Shown: positions 1 through 5,644, numbered from the stretch's first letter. The stretch is 6,061 bases of DNA from an uncultured Tissierellia bacterium (GCA_947278105.1 CAMYOR010000061.1:1-6061), one strand, 5' to 3'. Notes: generated from the letters alone by a model not told the origin. Translations and numbers: made by a program.

Positions 1-48
1 TCTACACCTCTCTATTCGTCGGCAGCGTCAGATGTGTATAAGAGACAG
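1..48 (+). other. Illumina Nextera adapter contamination (P5 tail, i5 index, transposase mosaic end)
   Basis: This is library adapter, not genome. Read left to right it is the tail of the P5 oligo (TCTACAC, 1-7), an 8-base i5 index CTCTCTAT (8-15, which I recall as Nextera index S502/N502), the Nextera read-1 segment TCGTCGGCAGCGTC (16-29) and the 19-base Tn5 mosaic end AGATGTGTATAAGAGACAG (30-48). The order and spacing match the oligo exactly. Genomic sequence therefore begins at 49, and any reading frame starting in 1-48 is an artefact. Confidence 0.98.
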
Positions 49-86
49 TCCCATATCCGTATGCTTAAAGGGCAATTCAGCAGCCT

Positions 87-104
87 TAAAAATTCGAAGT
101 TTTA
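87..104. promoter_or_regulatory. imperfect 18-bp AT-rich dyad upstream of the TIM-barrel gene, possible operator
   Basis: The stretch TAAAAATTCGAAGTTTTA is palindromic around TTCGAA, with one mismatched pair (A92 against G99). It ends 40 bp before the start codon at 145. A weak -10-like AATAAT lies at 115-120, but I see no convincing -35 to match it. The dyad could bind a dimeric repressor, or be a chance AT-rich palindrome. The adapter removes the sequence further upstream, so the promoter may lie outside the contig. Confidence 0.25.
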
Positions 105-144
105 TTACTGCACCAATAATCACTTTTAACTTTAGGAGTCCCCT

Positions 145-933
145 ATGGATCGAGATCTGCTCATTGACATCATTGGCAATCTTCAAGGAATTGTCGAAAA
201 ATATGACCGCGACCGCAACTTTCACTTTAATAAAAAAGAAGATGGGATTATCCGAGGATCCAAGACCATCCCTGTTATCCAAAACAAGCTTCGCCACCGC
301 TATGTCTTGGTTCCGGAAATTATCTATGAGGCTTCCGGCATCATGATTATGGGAAAAAGGATCAAATCCCTGCTTTTTACTACCGACCTTGCCATTATTC
401 GCAATAACAATGCGGATGCCATTTTTGCCGTCTATCCCTTCACCCCCGAAGCCTCTATTATGCAGGCAAGCATCGAAGCGGCTTCGGTTCCCGTCTTCTC
501 CGGCATTGGCGGAGGCACAACTTATGGCTACCGGTCGGTAATCCTGGGCTTTTTGGCCGAGCTTTTAGGCTCTTATGGGGTCGTTGTGAACGCCCCCATG
601 CAGAATGAGGACATTCGCACCATCGCAAAAACCATTGATATTCCCATTGTTGCCAGCATTTATTCAGAAGATAACGACCTTCTCGGAAAGGTGAATGCCG
701 GCGCAGAAATTATCAATGTCAGCTCGGGGAAAAATACCAATGAAATTGTAAAAAAAGTCCGTGAAAAACTGGGGCCCAATTTTCCCATCATCGCAACCGG
801 GGGACACACCGAGGAAGATATCCAAAAGACCCTTGAGGCCGGAGCAAACGCCATTACCTATGTTCCCCCGACTTCTGGGGAAATTTTCCACTTGGTCATG
901 GAAGAATATCGGAATAAAAAAGAGGGCTCCTGA
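145..933 (+). CDS. TIM-barrel protein of unknown substrate (conserved clostridial 'hydrolase'-type family)
   Basis: The product is 262 residues and probably a soluble cytoplasmic (beta/alpha)8-barrel protein. Alternating hydrophobic strands and helices run through the whole chain: VLVPEII near 54-60, AIFAVYPF near 92-99, VPVFSGIGGG near 115-124, GVVVNAP near 145-151, IPIVASI near 166-172, AEIINVSSG near 187-195, FPIIATGGHT near 213-222 and NAITYVPP near 235-242. The late ATGG loop and the following ITY strand resemble the phosphate-binding half of ThiG/IMPDH-like barrels. I recall homologues in Clostridia labelled only 'hydrolase', so the reaction is unknown. There is no signal peptide or membrane segment. 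The start at 145 is supported by AGGAG at 134-138 with 6-base spacing. The gene stands alone, with about 180 bp before the next gene. The existence of the gene is secure; the function is not. Confidence 0.9.
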   Translation: MDRDLLIDIIGNLQGIVEKYDRDRNFHFNKKEDGIIRGSKTIPVIQNKLRHRYVLVPEIIYEASGIMIMGKRIKSLLFTTDLAIIRNNNADAIFAVYPFTPEASIMQASIEAASVPVFSGIGGGTTYGYRSVILGFLAELLGSYGVVVNAPMQNEDIRTIAKTIDIPIVASIYSEDNDLLGKVNAGAEIINVSSGKNTNEIVKKVREKLGPNFPIIATGGHTEEDIQKTLEAGANAITYVPPTSGEIFHLVMEEYRNKKEGS

Positions 934-958
934 CTTCCTAATGCAATCAGAATAAAAT
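930..958 (+). promoter_or_regulatory. possible sigma-A promoter for the small Asn-rich protein
   Basis: CTGACT (930-935, four of six matches to TTGACA) and TAAAAT (953-958, five of six to TATAAT) are separated by 17 bases. The -35 overlaps the stop codon of the upstream gene. Transcription would begin near 965 and give a leader of about 145 nt before the ATG at 1111. This is the best candidate I could find in the gap, but both boxes are imperfect. Confidence 0.35.
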
Positions 959-1028
959 CTTAAATAAGAGAAGAAGAATAGATTTTAAATTTGAGGGTAT
1001 AGAAGAAAAGGAGACGGAAGAGACGCAT

Positions 1029-1055
1029 GGCCTTTTTAATATTGGTAAAAAGGTC
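1029..1055 (+). other. hairpin in the leader between the TIM-barrel gene and the small gene
   Basis: GGCCTTTTT (1029-1037) pairs with AAAAAGGTC (1047-1055) over nine pairs including one G-U, around a nine-base loop. It is followed by a U-rich run, TTTCTTCTTCTT (1059-1070), so it could act as a weak terminator of the upstream gene or as a leader structure of the small gene. A purine run AGAAGAAGAA (969-978) is complementary to TTCTTCTTCT (1060-1069) and could compete with or enclose it. There is no clean U-tract directly after the stem, so the role is unsure. Confidence 0.35.
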
Positions 1056-1110
1056 CGCTTTCTTCTTCTTGGAAAGTAAATAAGTTTTTAAATCATTAAG
1101 GAGGCTATTT

Positions 1111-1269
1111 ATGGCAAAAAAGTGCTGCAGCAGACAGGATCATAAGATTAATGAAAACAACGAAGTAGTCAACAACAACCAGCATAGCGATGGCTTTGAA
1201 GTTGTCACTAACAATGCAAATAATGACCCTAACGACAAGCAGGATCGTTCTGAAAAAGAACATTGCTAG
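1111..1269 (+). CDS. small Asn-rich, Cys-flanked protein of unknown function (52 aa)
   Basis: I do not recognise this protein. It has 52 residues, begins MAKKCCSRQDHK and ends SEKEHC. Eleven residues are Asn and most others are charged or polar, with no hydrophobic segment, signal peptide or membrane helix, so it is probably disordered in the cytoplasm. All three cysteines sit at the tips (Cys5, Cys6 and the last residue, Cys52), with His residues at 11, 25 and 51; this could bind metal or form disulfides, which is inference. Translation is strongly supported: AAGGAGG at 1098-1104, six bases before ATG, is the best ribosome site in the window together with that of the iron-sulfur lyase gene. 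A strong terminator follows 17 bases after the stop, so it looks like a single-gene transcript. The composition differs sharply from its neighbours. Confidence 0.8.
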   Translation: MAKKCCSRQDHKINENNEVVNNNQHSDGFEVVTNNANNDPNDKQDRSEKEHC

Positions 1270-1286
1270 TCATTTTGTAAAGAAGG

Positions 1287-1316
1287 CGGCTGCTCTTTAG
1301 AGCAGCTGTTTTTTTT
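1287..1316 (+). terminator. strong intrinsic terminator after the small Asn-rich gene
   Basis: A nine-pair stem, CGGCTGCTC (1287-1295) with GAGCAGCTG (1300-1308), contains one G-U pair, has a UUUA loop and is followed immediately by eight T (1309-1316). This is a textbook Rho-independent terminator on the plus strand. It separates the small gene from the three-gene cluster downstream. Confidence 0.92.
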
Positions 1317-1405
1317 CGGTAAAAGGATCCAGATCTCTCACGAAAAGTCTTGAAAATGCCAGATGAAAATCTTGCAAAGGAGATAAAGCTCCCCTTTCAG
1401 ATCAA

Positions 1406-1434
1406 TTGACGTTCCCCCTTCCTTATTTTATAAT
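1406..1434 (+). promoter_or_regulatory. near-consensus sigma-A promoter of the hydrolase/dehydrogenase/lyase cluster
   Basis: TTGACG (1406-1411, five of six) and TATAAT (1429-1434, six of six) are separated by exactly 17 bases. Transcription should begin near 1441, giving a 5' leader of about 85 nt before the start codon at 1526. The -35 box coincides with an in-frame TTG that might be mistaken for a start codon of the next gene; it would not be on the transcript. No clear operator dyad overlaps the promoter, so it may be constitutive. Confidence 0.78.
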
Positions 1435-1514
1435 TTTTATGAATGTCTTTTTATTATTTATTAATTTTCGGCCCCGGGCAGGAAGAGACGACCTCACAAT
1501 GACTGGGAGGAAAG

Positions 1515-1520
1515 AAGGGA
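1515..1520 (+). promoter_or_regulatory. ribosome binding site that fixes the hydrolase start
   Basis: AAGGGA lies five bases before ATG 1526, in a purine-rich stretch that begins with GGGAGG at 1505. The other in-frame ATG, at 1499, has only AGGAAG (1481-1486) twelve bases upstream, a poorer spacing. The frame upstream of 1499 overlaps the promoter. Hence 1526 is preferred. Confidence 0.6.
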
Positions 1521-1525
1521 AAAGT

Positions 1526-2614
1526 ATGGCCAATAAAAAAATCATCCGCCAAAATAAGCCCGGAAAACCCGTCCGTTATTCTTCGCTTCTTACGACCATT
1601 GCGGTGGCCTTCTTCGCCGTTTTTTTTAGCTTTTGTCTCTGGCTCGGATGGCAGGTTACGGAAGGCTTTTCCCAGCCCTATGGAACTCCCGAAAAAATCT
1701 CCAATTCTAAATTGCATGAAAGATACCGTGATGACTACCACTATGACATGGATCGTTTTCTGGATAAGTATACCCTGCAAAACATGGGAAGGCTGACTGC
1801 ATCGGACGGGAACACCTTTCCCTACTATCTTGTCGAAACAAAGGATCGGCTCCATGTAAAAGGGGCAATCATCCTTTGCCACTGCAGAGGGGGCGATGCC
1901 CGGTCCAGTTTCGGACCCATGGAAATTTTTCTGGACAAGGGATGGGACTGCTATTCCTTTGATATGCGAGGCACCTACCAAAATGATAGCAATGTCAAAA
2001 CCTTTGGCGTTCTGGAATCTCGGGATCTGGATGCCGTTGTCAAGGCGGTGAAAAAAGACGGCTATAAACATATCGGCATTTGGGGGGCCTCCGTTGGCGG
2101 CGAAACCGCAGGAATCTATTCGGCCCTTCCCAAGGCGGAAAAAGTTGATTTTTACATTATGGACTGTCCCATTGTGGACCCCTATGCCCGAACCGTGGAT
2201 CTCATGAAGGCCAATTATGGATTCAGCAACAGCTTCGCTCATTTTGCTGCCGAAATGGGCTCCTTCATGTCAAATATGCGCTTCGGCTTCCAGTTCCGCG
2301 CCGCTAATTTAATCGAGCAAACGGCGAAGGTTGAAGTCCCCCGGCTCTTTATCAGCTGTGGAAAAGACCGGGTCGTTCCTCCGGATCGAATCCAGGAAGC
2401 TTCGAAGGCTGCAAAGGGAAAGCAAAAGCTCTACTATAGCTTCAGCAACTGCGACCATCTGATGGGAGCCTATGATGAGCCGGATAATTATCGAAATCTC
2501 TTTGACCATTTTTTGAAAATGGTTTATGAGCCGGAGCCGGAAAAGCCGATGATGCCTAAAGACGATGCTCCCGGTTTTAATGCCCTGGTAATTTCTATTG
2601 ATTCACGAAGGTAA
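1526..2614 (+). CDS. membrane-anchored alpha/beta hydrolase (serine hydrolase)
   Basis: The product is 362 residues. A basic N-terminus (KK, R, K, K, R within residues 4-17) precedes one hydrophobic helix at about 20-42, so the protein is probably anchored with its catalytic domain outside the cell. The rest is an alpha/beta hydrolase fold. It has an oxyanion-type loop HCRGG near 119-123, FDMRGTYQND near 145-154 (the family's DxRGxGxS region), nucleophile elbow GASVG with Ser189, acid Asp281 in SCGKDRVVPP and His311 in NCDHLMGAY. The triad is thus complete. The loop has Cys where HGxxG enzymes have Gly, which is unusual. The tail after about residue 335 is Pro/Glu/Lys-rich. Ester or amide hydrolysis is expected; the substrate is unknown. 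It is the first gene after the promoter at 1406 and ends 37 bp before the dehydrogenase. The start at 1526 was chosen over longer forms because those overlap the promoter and encode AT-rich leader sequence. Confidence 0.92.
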   Translation: MANKKIIRQNKPGKPVRYSSLLTTIAVAFFAVFFSFCLWLGWQVTEGFSQPYGTPEKISNSKLHERYRDDYHYDMDRFLDKYTLQNMGRLTASDGNTFPYYLVETKDRLHVKGAIILCHCRGGDARSSFGPMEIFLDKGWDCYSFDMRGTYQNDSNVKTFGVLESRDLDAVVKAVKKDGYKHIGIWGASVGGETAGIYSALPKAEKVDFYIMDCPIVDPYARTVDLMKANYGFSNSFAHFAAEMGSFMSNMRFGFQFRAANLIEQTAKVEVPRLFISCGKDRVVPPDRIQEASKAAKGKQKLYYSFSNCDHLMGAYDEPDNYRNLFDHFLKMVYEPEPEKPMMPKDDAPGFNALVISIDSRR

Positions 2615-2651
2615 AAAATAAAATTTAGCATAAGCAGAAAGGAATATTTTA

Positions 2652-3599
2652 ATGAAAATTACTTGCTATGGAGCCGGAACTATCGGCCTGGCCTGGGCGG
2701 TGGTCTTTCTTCAGGGCGGCCACTCTGTAAAGCTTTACAACACTCGAAAAGAGTCGAGTGAAAAAGCCCAAAAGAATATGAAGGCCGTCTTTGAGTACTT
2801 AGAGAAAAAGGGTCTTATCTCCAGGGAAAAGGCCGAAGAAGGAATGAAAAACGCCTCTTTTACGACAGAGCCAAAGGAGGCTTTAGAGGGAGCGGAGTTT
2901 GTTCAGGAATCCACTCCGGAGATTTTGGAGAAAAAGCAGGAGGTTTTCGCTCTCTTTGAATCGATCGTCTCCCCCCAAACGGTCATTGCCTCTTCCACTT
3001 CCGGATTACTCATGACCGATATGGCCGCGCACGCACAGCACAAAGAACGCTTCCTTATCGGTCACCCCTATAATCCCGTTTATCTCCTTCCCCTTGTTGA
3101 AATTGTCCGCAGCAGGGATACTTCTGATGAGGCGGTCCGGGCGGCCAAAGACCTCTATACTCAGGTTGGAAAAACCCCGGTTGTTCTAAACAAAGAAGTT
3201 CCCGGCTTTATCGGGAACCGAATTCAGGCTGCTGTGATGCGAGAGGCCTATGACCTGGTGGAGACGGGGGTCTGCTCCGTTGAGGATGTCGACCGGGCGA
3301 TTTCAAATTCCGTCGGCATTCGCTGGGGAATCATCGGCCCTCACCTTTGTAATGAGGTGGGTGGAGGTCCCCAAGGTTTCCGGGGCATTCTGAGTAAAAT
3401 TGGTCCTTCTCTTGAAACCGTCCTTTCGACCATGAACGCCGAGGCAAAATTTCCCGAGGGATATCCGGACCGAGGCCAGGAAGGCGTCAATCAAGCCATG
3501 AAAAATCGAGCCCCTGGCACCGGTCAAAACCATGATGAACTCGCTGAATACATGAATGACGGCATTATTCATACCTTGAAATTCAAAGGCTTAATTTAA
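2652..3599 (+). CDS. 3-hydroxyacyl-CoA dehydrogenase-family protein, L-carnitine dehydrogenase-like
   Basis: The product, 315 residues, is a cytoplasmic NAD(P)-dependent dehydrogenase of a beta-hydroxy acid. The N-terminal Rossmann domain (about 1-180) opens with GAGTIG (7-12). The catalytic set of the family is present: SSTSG with Ser117, GHPYNP with His138, Glu150 and Asn189 in PGFIGNR; the His-Glu spacing of 12 is as in classical HADH. The helical C-terminal domain (about 184-315) follows. The blocks VQESTPE, SSTSGLL, HPYNPVYLLPLVE and IRWGIIGP resemble L-carnitine dehydrogenase and gulonate dehydrogenase (lambda-crystallin) more than fatty-acid beta-oxidation enzymes. At the end of strand 2 the usual Asp is Asn30, followed by Arg32 (YNTRKES), which suggests NADP(H) rather than NAD. 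AAAGGA at 2638-2643 lies eight bases before ATG. It sits between the hydrolase and the iron-sulfur lyase, probably on one transcript. The family is sure; the substrate is not. Confidence 0.94.
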   Translation: MKITCYGAGTIGLAWAVVFLQGGHSVKLYNTRKESSEKAQKNMKAVFEYLEKKGLISREKAEEGMKNASFTTEPKEALEGAEFVQESTPEILEKKQEVFALFESIVSPQTVIASSTSGLLMTDMAAHAQHKERFLIGHPYNPVYLLPLVEIVRSRDTSDEAVRAAKDLYTQVGKTPVVLNKEVPGFIGNRIQAAVMREAYDLVETGVCSVEDVDRAISNSVGIRWGIIGPHLCNEVGGGPQGFRGILSKIGPSLETVLSTMNAEAKFPEGYPDRGQEGVNQAMKNRAPGTGQNHDELAEYMNDGIIHTLKFKGLI

Positions 3600-3640
3600 A
3601 TCCCTGAATAATCAATCTGATTTTAAAAAAAGGAGGAATT

Positions 3641-4921
3641 ATGGCTGACAAGTATATGGACCTGCTCAAAAATGAGATGCTTCCGGCCTTCGGCTGTACG
3701 GAGCCAATCGCTCTGGCCTATGCCGCAGCAAAGGCTAAGGAGGTCCTGGGAGCAGAGCCCACAGAAATTCTCGTCCGATGTTCGGGCAATATGATCAAAA
3801 ATGCCCGGTCCGTTGTGGTCCCTAACTCGGGCGGTCTTATCGGGATTGAAATTTCCACCCTTCTCGGTGCCATCGCCGGAAACCCGGACAAAGAGCTGGA
3901 GGTCCTGGAGTCTGTTACTCCCGAAGATGTGGAAAAGGCCAAAAAAGCCTGGGAAGCGGGCGTCTGTCAGGTGGATCATGATCCGGAAATTGCCGGGCTT
4001 TTCATTGACACCCGAATGAAGGATAAGGATGGGCGGAGCTCCCGGGTAGTTATCCATCATGAGCATACCAATATCACCCGGATTGAAAAGGATGGGGAAA
4101 TTCTTCTCGATGTGGATGACAATGAAAGGGAAGAAAAACGCATTAATTTCACCTTTCACGATATTTATGAATACGCCAAATCTTGTGACTACAGTCCCCT
4201 CCAGGATATTCTGGACAAGGAGATTGAACTGAACACGGCGATTGCAAAAGAAGGACTAAAAAATGACTGGGGTGCGGGCGTGGGCCGGACCTTCTTCGAT
4301 ACGGGAAATGTGGAAAACCAAGAGATTGCTTTTGCGGCTGCCGGTTCGGATGCCCGAATGAGCGGCTGTGAAATGCCCGTGGTCATTAATTCCGGGTCAG
4401 GCAACCAGGGCCTGACCGTTTCCCTGCCCATTATTCGCCGGGCAAAAAATATCGACGCTCCAAAGGAAGATCTTTACCGGGCCCTGATCTTTGCTAACCT
4501 TCTGGCAGAATACCAAAAATCCTGTATTGGCCGACTTTCCGCTTACTGCGGAGCCGTTTCCGCAGGCGCCTCCGCGGCTGCAGGAATCGCTTTTCTAGAA
4601 GGCGCCTCTGAAAAAGTCATTGCCGATACCACGGAAAATGCCCTGGCCATCACCTCCGGAATGGTCTGCGATGGAGCAAAGGCCTCCTGCGCAGCGAAAA
4701 TTGCCGCCTCCCTGTCCTCCGCATACCGGGCCTATGACCAGGCCAAGCGGGGCAAATCCTTTCAGCCGGGCGATGGCCTAGTCGGGGTGGACGTGGACGA
4801 TACCATCCGCGCCTACGGAAAAATGGCAAACCAGGGGATGCACACCACGGATGAGGTCATCTTAAATGAGATGATGCGCATCAATAAAGAAGACCTGCCC
4901 TCAGCCCGGGCGAGAAAATAA
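3641..4921 (+). CDS. L-cysteine desulfidase / L-serine dehydratase alpha-like iron-sulfur lyase (CyuA/CdsB, UPF0597 family)
   Basis: The product is 426 residues, the full length for this family, and cytoplasmic. Characterised members use a [4Fe-4S] cluster to split L-cysteine to pyruvate, ammonia and sulfide; relatives are annotated as serine dehydratases. The N-terminal part has PAFGCTEP with Cys19, CSGNMIKN near 47-54 and VVPNSGGLIGIE near 59-70. The C-terminal SDH-alpha-like part has SGSGNQG near 251-257, AYCGAVSAG with Cys303, and GMVCDGAKASC with Cys343 and Cys350. Cys19, 303, 343 and 350 are the likely cluster ligands; the 40 and 7 residue intervals agree with what I remember of the Methanocaldococcus jannaschii enzyme. 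AAGGAGG at 3630-3636, four bases before ATG, is a very strong ribosome site. It is the last gene of the plus-strand cluster, 41 bp after the dehydrogenase. Cys versus Ser, or another beta-substituted amino acid, cannot be decided from sequence. Oxygen sensitivity fits an anaerobe. Confidence 0.95.
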   Translation: MADKYMDLLKNEMLPAFGCTEPIALAYAAAKAKEVLGAEPTEILVRCSGNMIKNARSVVVPNSGGLIGIEISTLLGAIAGNPDKELEVLESVTPEDVEKAKKAWEAGVCQVDHDPEIAGLFIDTRMKDKDGRSSRVVIHHEHTNITRIEKDGEILLDVDDNEREEKRINFTFHDIYEYAKSCDYSPLQDILDKEIELNTAIAKEGLKNDWGAGVGRTFFDTGNVENQEIAFAAAGSDARMSGCEMPVVINSGSGNQGLTVSLPIIRRAKNIDAPKEDLYRALIFANLLAEYQKSCIGRLSAYCGAVSAGASAAAGIAFLEGASEKVIADTTENALAITSGMVCDGAKASCAAKIAASLSSAYRAYDQAKRGKSFQPGDGLVGVDVDDTIRAYGKMANQGMHTTDEVILNEMMRINKEDLPSARARK

Positions 4922-4967
4922 GTGGGAATTTTTTACCTATTTGAACGCACAATAAAATATGGATAAG

Positions 4968-4996
4968 TTTAGGAGAGGCCAACGGCCTCTCCTAAA
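4968..4996. terminator. perfect 13-bp hairpin in the convergent gap, atypical terminator
   Basis: TTTAGGAGAGGCC (4968-4980) is exactly complementary to GGCCTCTCCTAAA (4984-4996) around a three-base AAC loop. It lies between two convergent genes, where a shared terminator is expected. However, neither strand has a U-tract after the stem: the plus strand continues with AAATGGGC and the minus strand with CTTATCC. It may stop transcription by its stem strength, protect 3' ends, or do something else. Confidence 0.5.
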
Positions 4997-5059
4997 AAAT
5001 GGGCAATCGCAGAGCTTAGGGCTTCACCGGCTTCATGCTGAAGAAATCATCCACGTCTT

Positions 5060-5644
5060 CTATTCTTTTTCCATCTGTTCCCGAATCTTCTCTTCACTAT
5101 CTTTCATAGCTTCCAGGGTCTGGGTCAAAAGCTCATCCAGCTCCCATCCAAGCCTCTCAGCCCCGGCGGAAATAATATCACGGCTGCACCCTGCCGCAAA
5201 CTTGCGATCCTTAAATTTCTTTTTCAGGCTGGAAAGCTTCATATCCTGAAAGCTTTTGCTGGGGCGCATCTTAGCCGCCGCACCAATCAGCCCGGTTAGC
5301 TCGTCCACTGCAAAAAGAACCTTTTCCATGGGGTGGGTTGGTTCCACATCAGAACAAATTCCATAGCCATGGGAGCAGACTGCGTGAATCAGATCTTCAT
5401 CAAAGCCGGCCTCATTCAAGAGCTCCGGCGCTTTTTTACAGTGCTCATCCGGCCACATCTCAAAGTCGACATCGTGCAAAAGACCAACAGCGGCCCAAAA
5501 ATCTGCCTCGTCACTGTAGCCCAGCTTTTCGGCAAACCAGCGCATGACTGCTTCTACGGTAAGGCTGTGCTGGATATGGAAGGGCTCATGGTTGTATTTT
5601 TTCAAAGTATCCAATGCCCTTTCTCGATCAATTTCCGTTCTCAT
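5060..5644 (-). CDS. HD-domain metal-dependent phosphohydrolase
   Basis: The product, 194 residues, is a soluble predicted hydrolase of the HD superfamily, similar to the group annotated as 'predicted hydrolase, HD superfamily' (COG2316-like). The metal-binding series is intact: His26 in HIQHSLTVE, the paired His57-Asp58 in GLLHDVDFEMWP, His68 and His92 (CSHGYG) as further candidate ligands, and Asp114 in AVDELTGL. The C-terminal 60 residues are charged and helical and end in a Lys/Glu-rich tail. HD enzymes of this kind act on phosphate esters or nucleotides; the substrate here is unknown. The start is supported by AGGAGG (complement of 5651-5656) six bases before ATG. It lies 58 bp downstream of the DUF1287 gene on the same strand, so the two may be cotranscribed. 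It converges on the lyase gene. The call as an HD protein is secure. Confidence 0.94.
   Translation of the reverse strand: MRTEIDRERALDTLKKYNHEPFHIQHSLTVEAVMRWFAEKLGYSDEADFWAAVGLLHDVDFEMWPDEHCKKAPELLNEAGFDEDLIHAVCSHGYGICSDVEPTHPMEKVLFAVDELTGLIGAAAKMRPSKSFQDMKLSSLKKKFKDRKFAAGCSRDIISAGAERLGWELDELLTQTLEAMKDSEEKIREQMEKE

Noticed and set aside
30..48. Tn5 mosaic end as evidence of a natural transposon
   Set aside because: It is directly preceded by the Nextera read-1 segment, an i5 index and P5 bases, so it comes from tagmentation library preparation.
61..129. Short frame MLKGQFSSLKNSKFYYCTNNHF before the TIM-barrel gene, possibly the end of an upstream gene
   Set aside because: No ribosome site, no recognisable motif, and the real upstream sequence is cut off by the adapter.
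1321..1336. GGATCC and AGATCT close together, suggesting cloning-vector polylinker
   Set aside because: There is no other vector sequence here, and the segment lies between ordinary bacterial signals; two six-base sites near each other can occur by chance.
1347..1400. Seventeen-codon frame MPDENLAKEIKLPFQIN between the terminator and the promoter
   Set aside because: It lacks a ribosome site at proper spacing, lies upstream of the promoter and after a terminator, and is short enough to be chance.
1454..2242. 262-codon open frame on the minus strand over the hydrolase
   Set aside because: It is antisense to a gene with an intact catalytic triad, shows no family motif, and is the usual by-product of the coding strand's codon bias.
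3623..4159. 178-codon open frame on the minus strand over the iron-sulfur lyase
   Set aside because: The plus-strand protein is a full-length, well-recognised family member; the antisense frame has no motif or ribosome site that I could see.
5031..5043. CTTCA-TGC-TGAAG hairpin as terminator of the HD gene
   Set aside because: Only five pairs, no U-tract after it on the minus strand, and a nearby GGCTTCA repeat makes alternative pairing equally likely.
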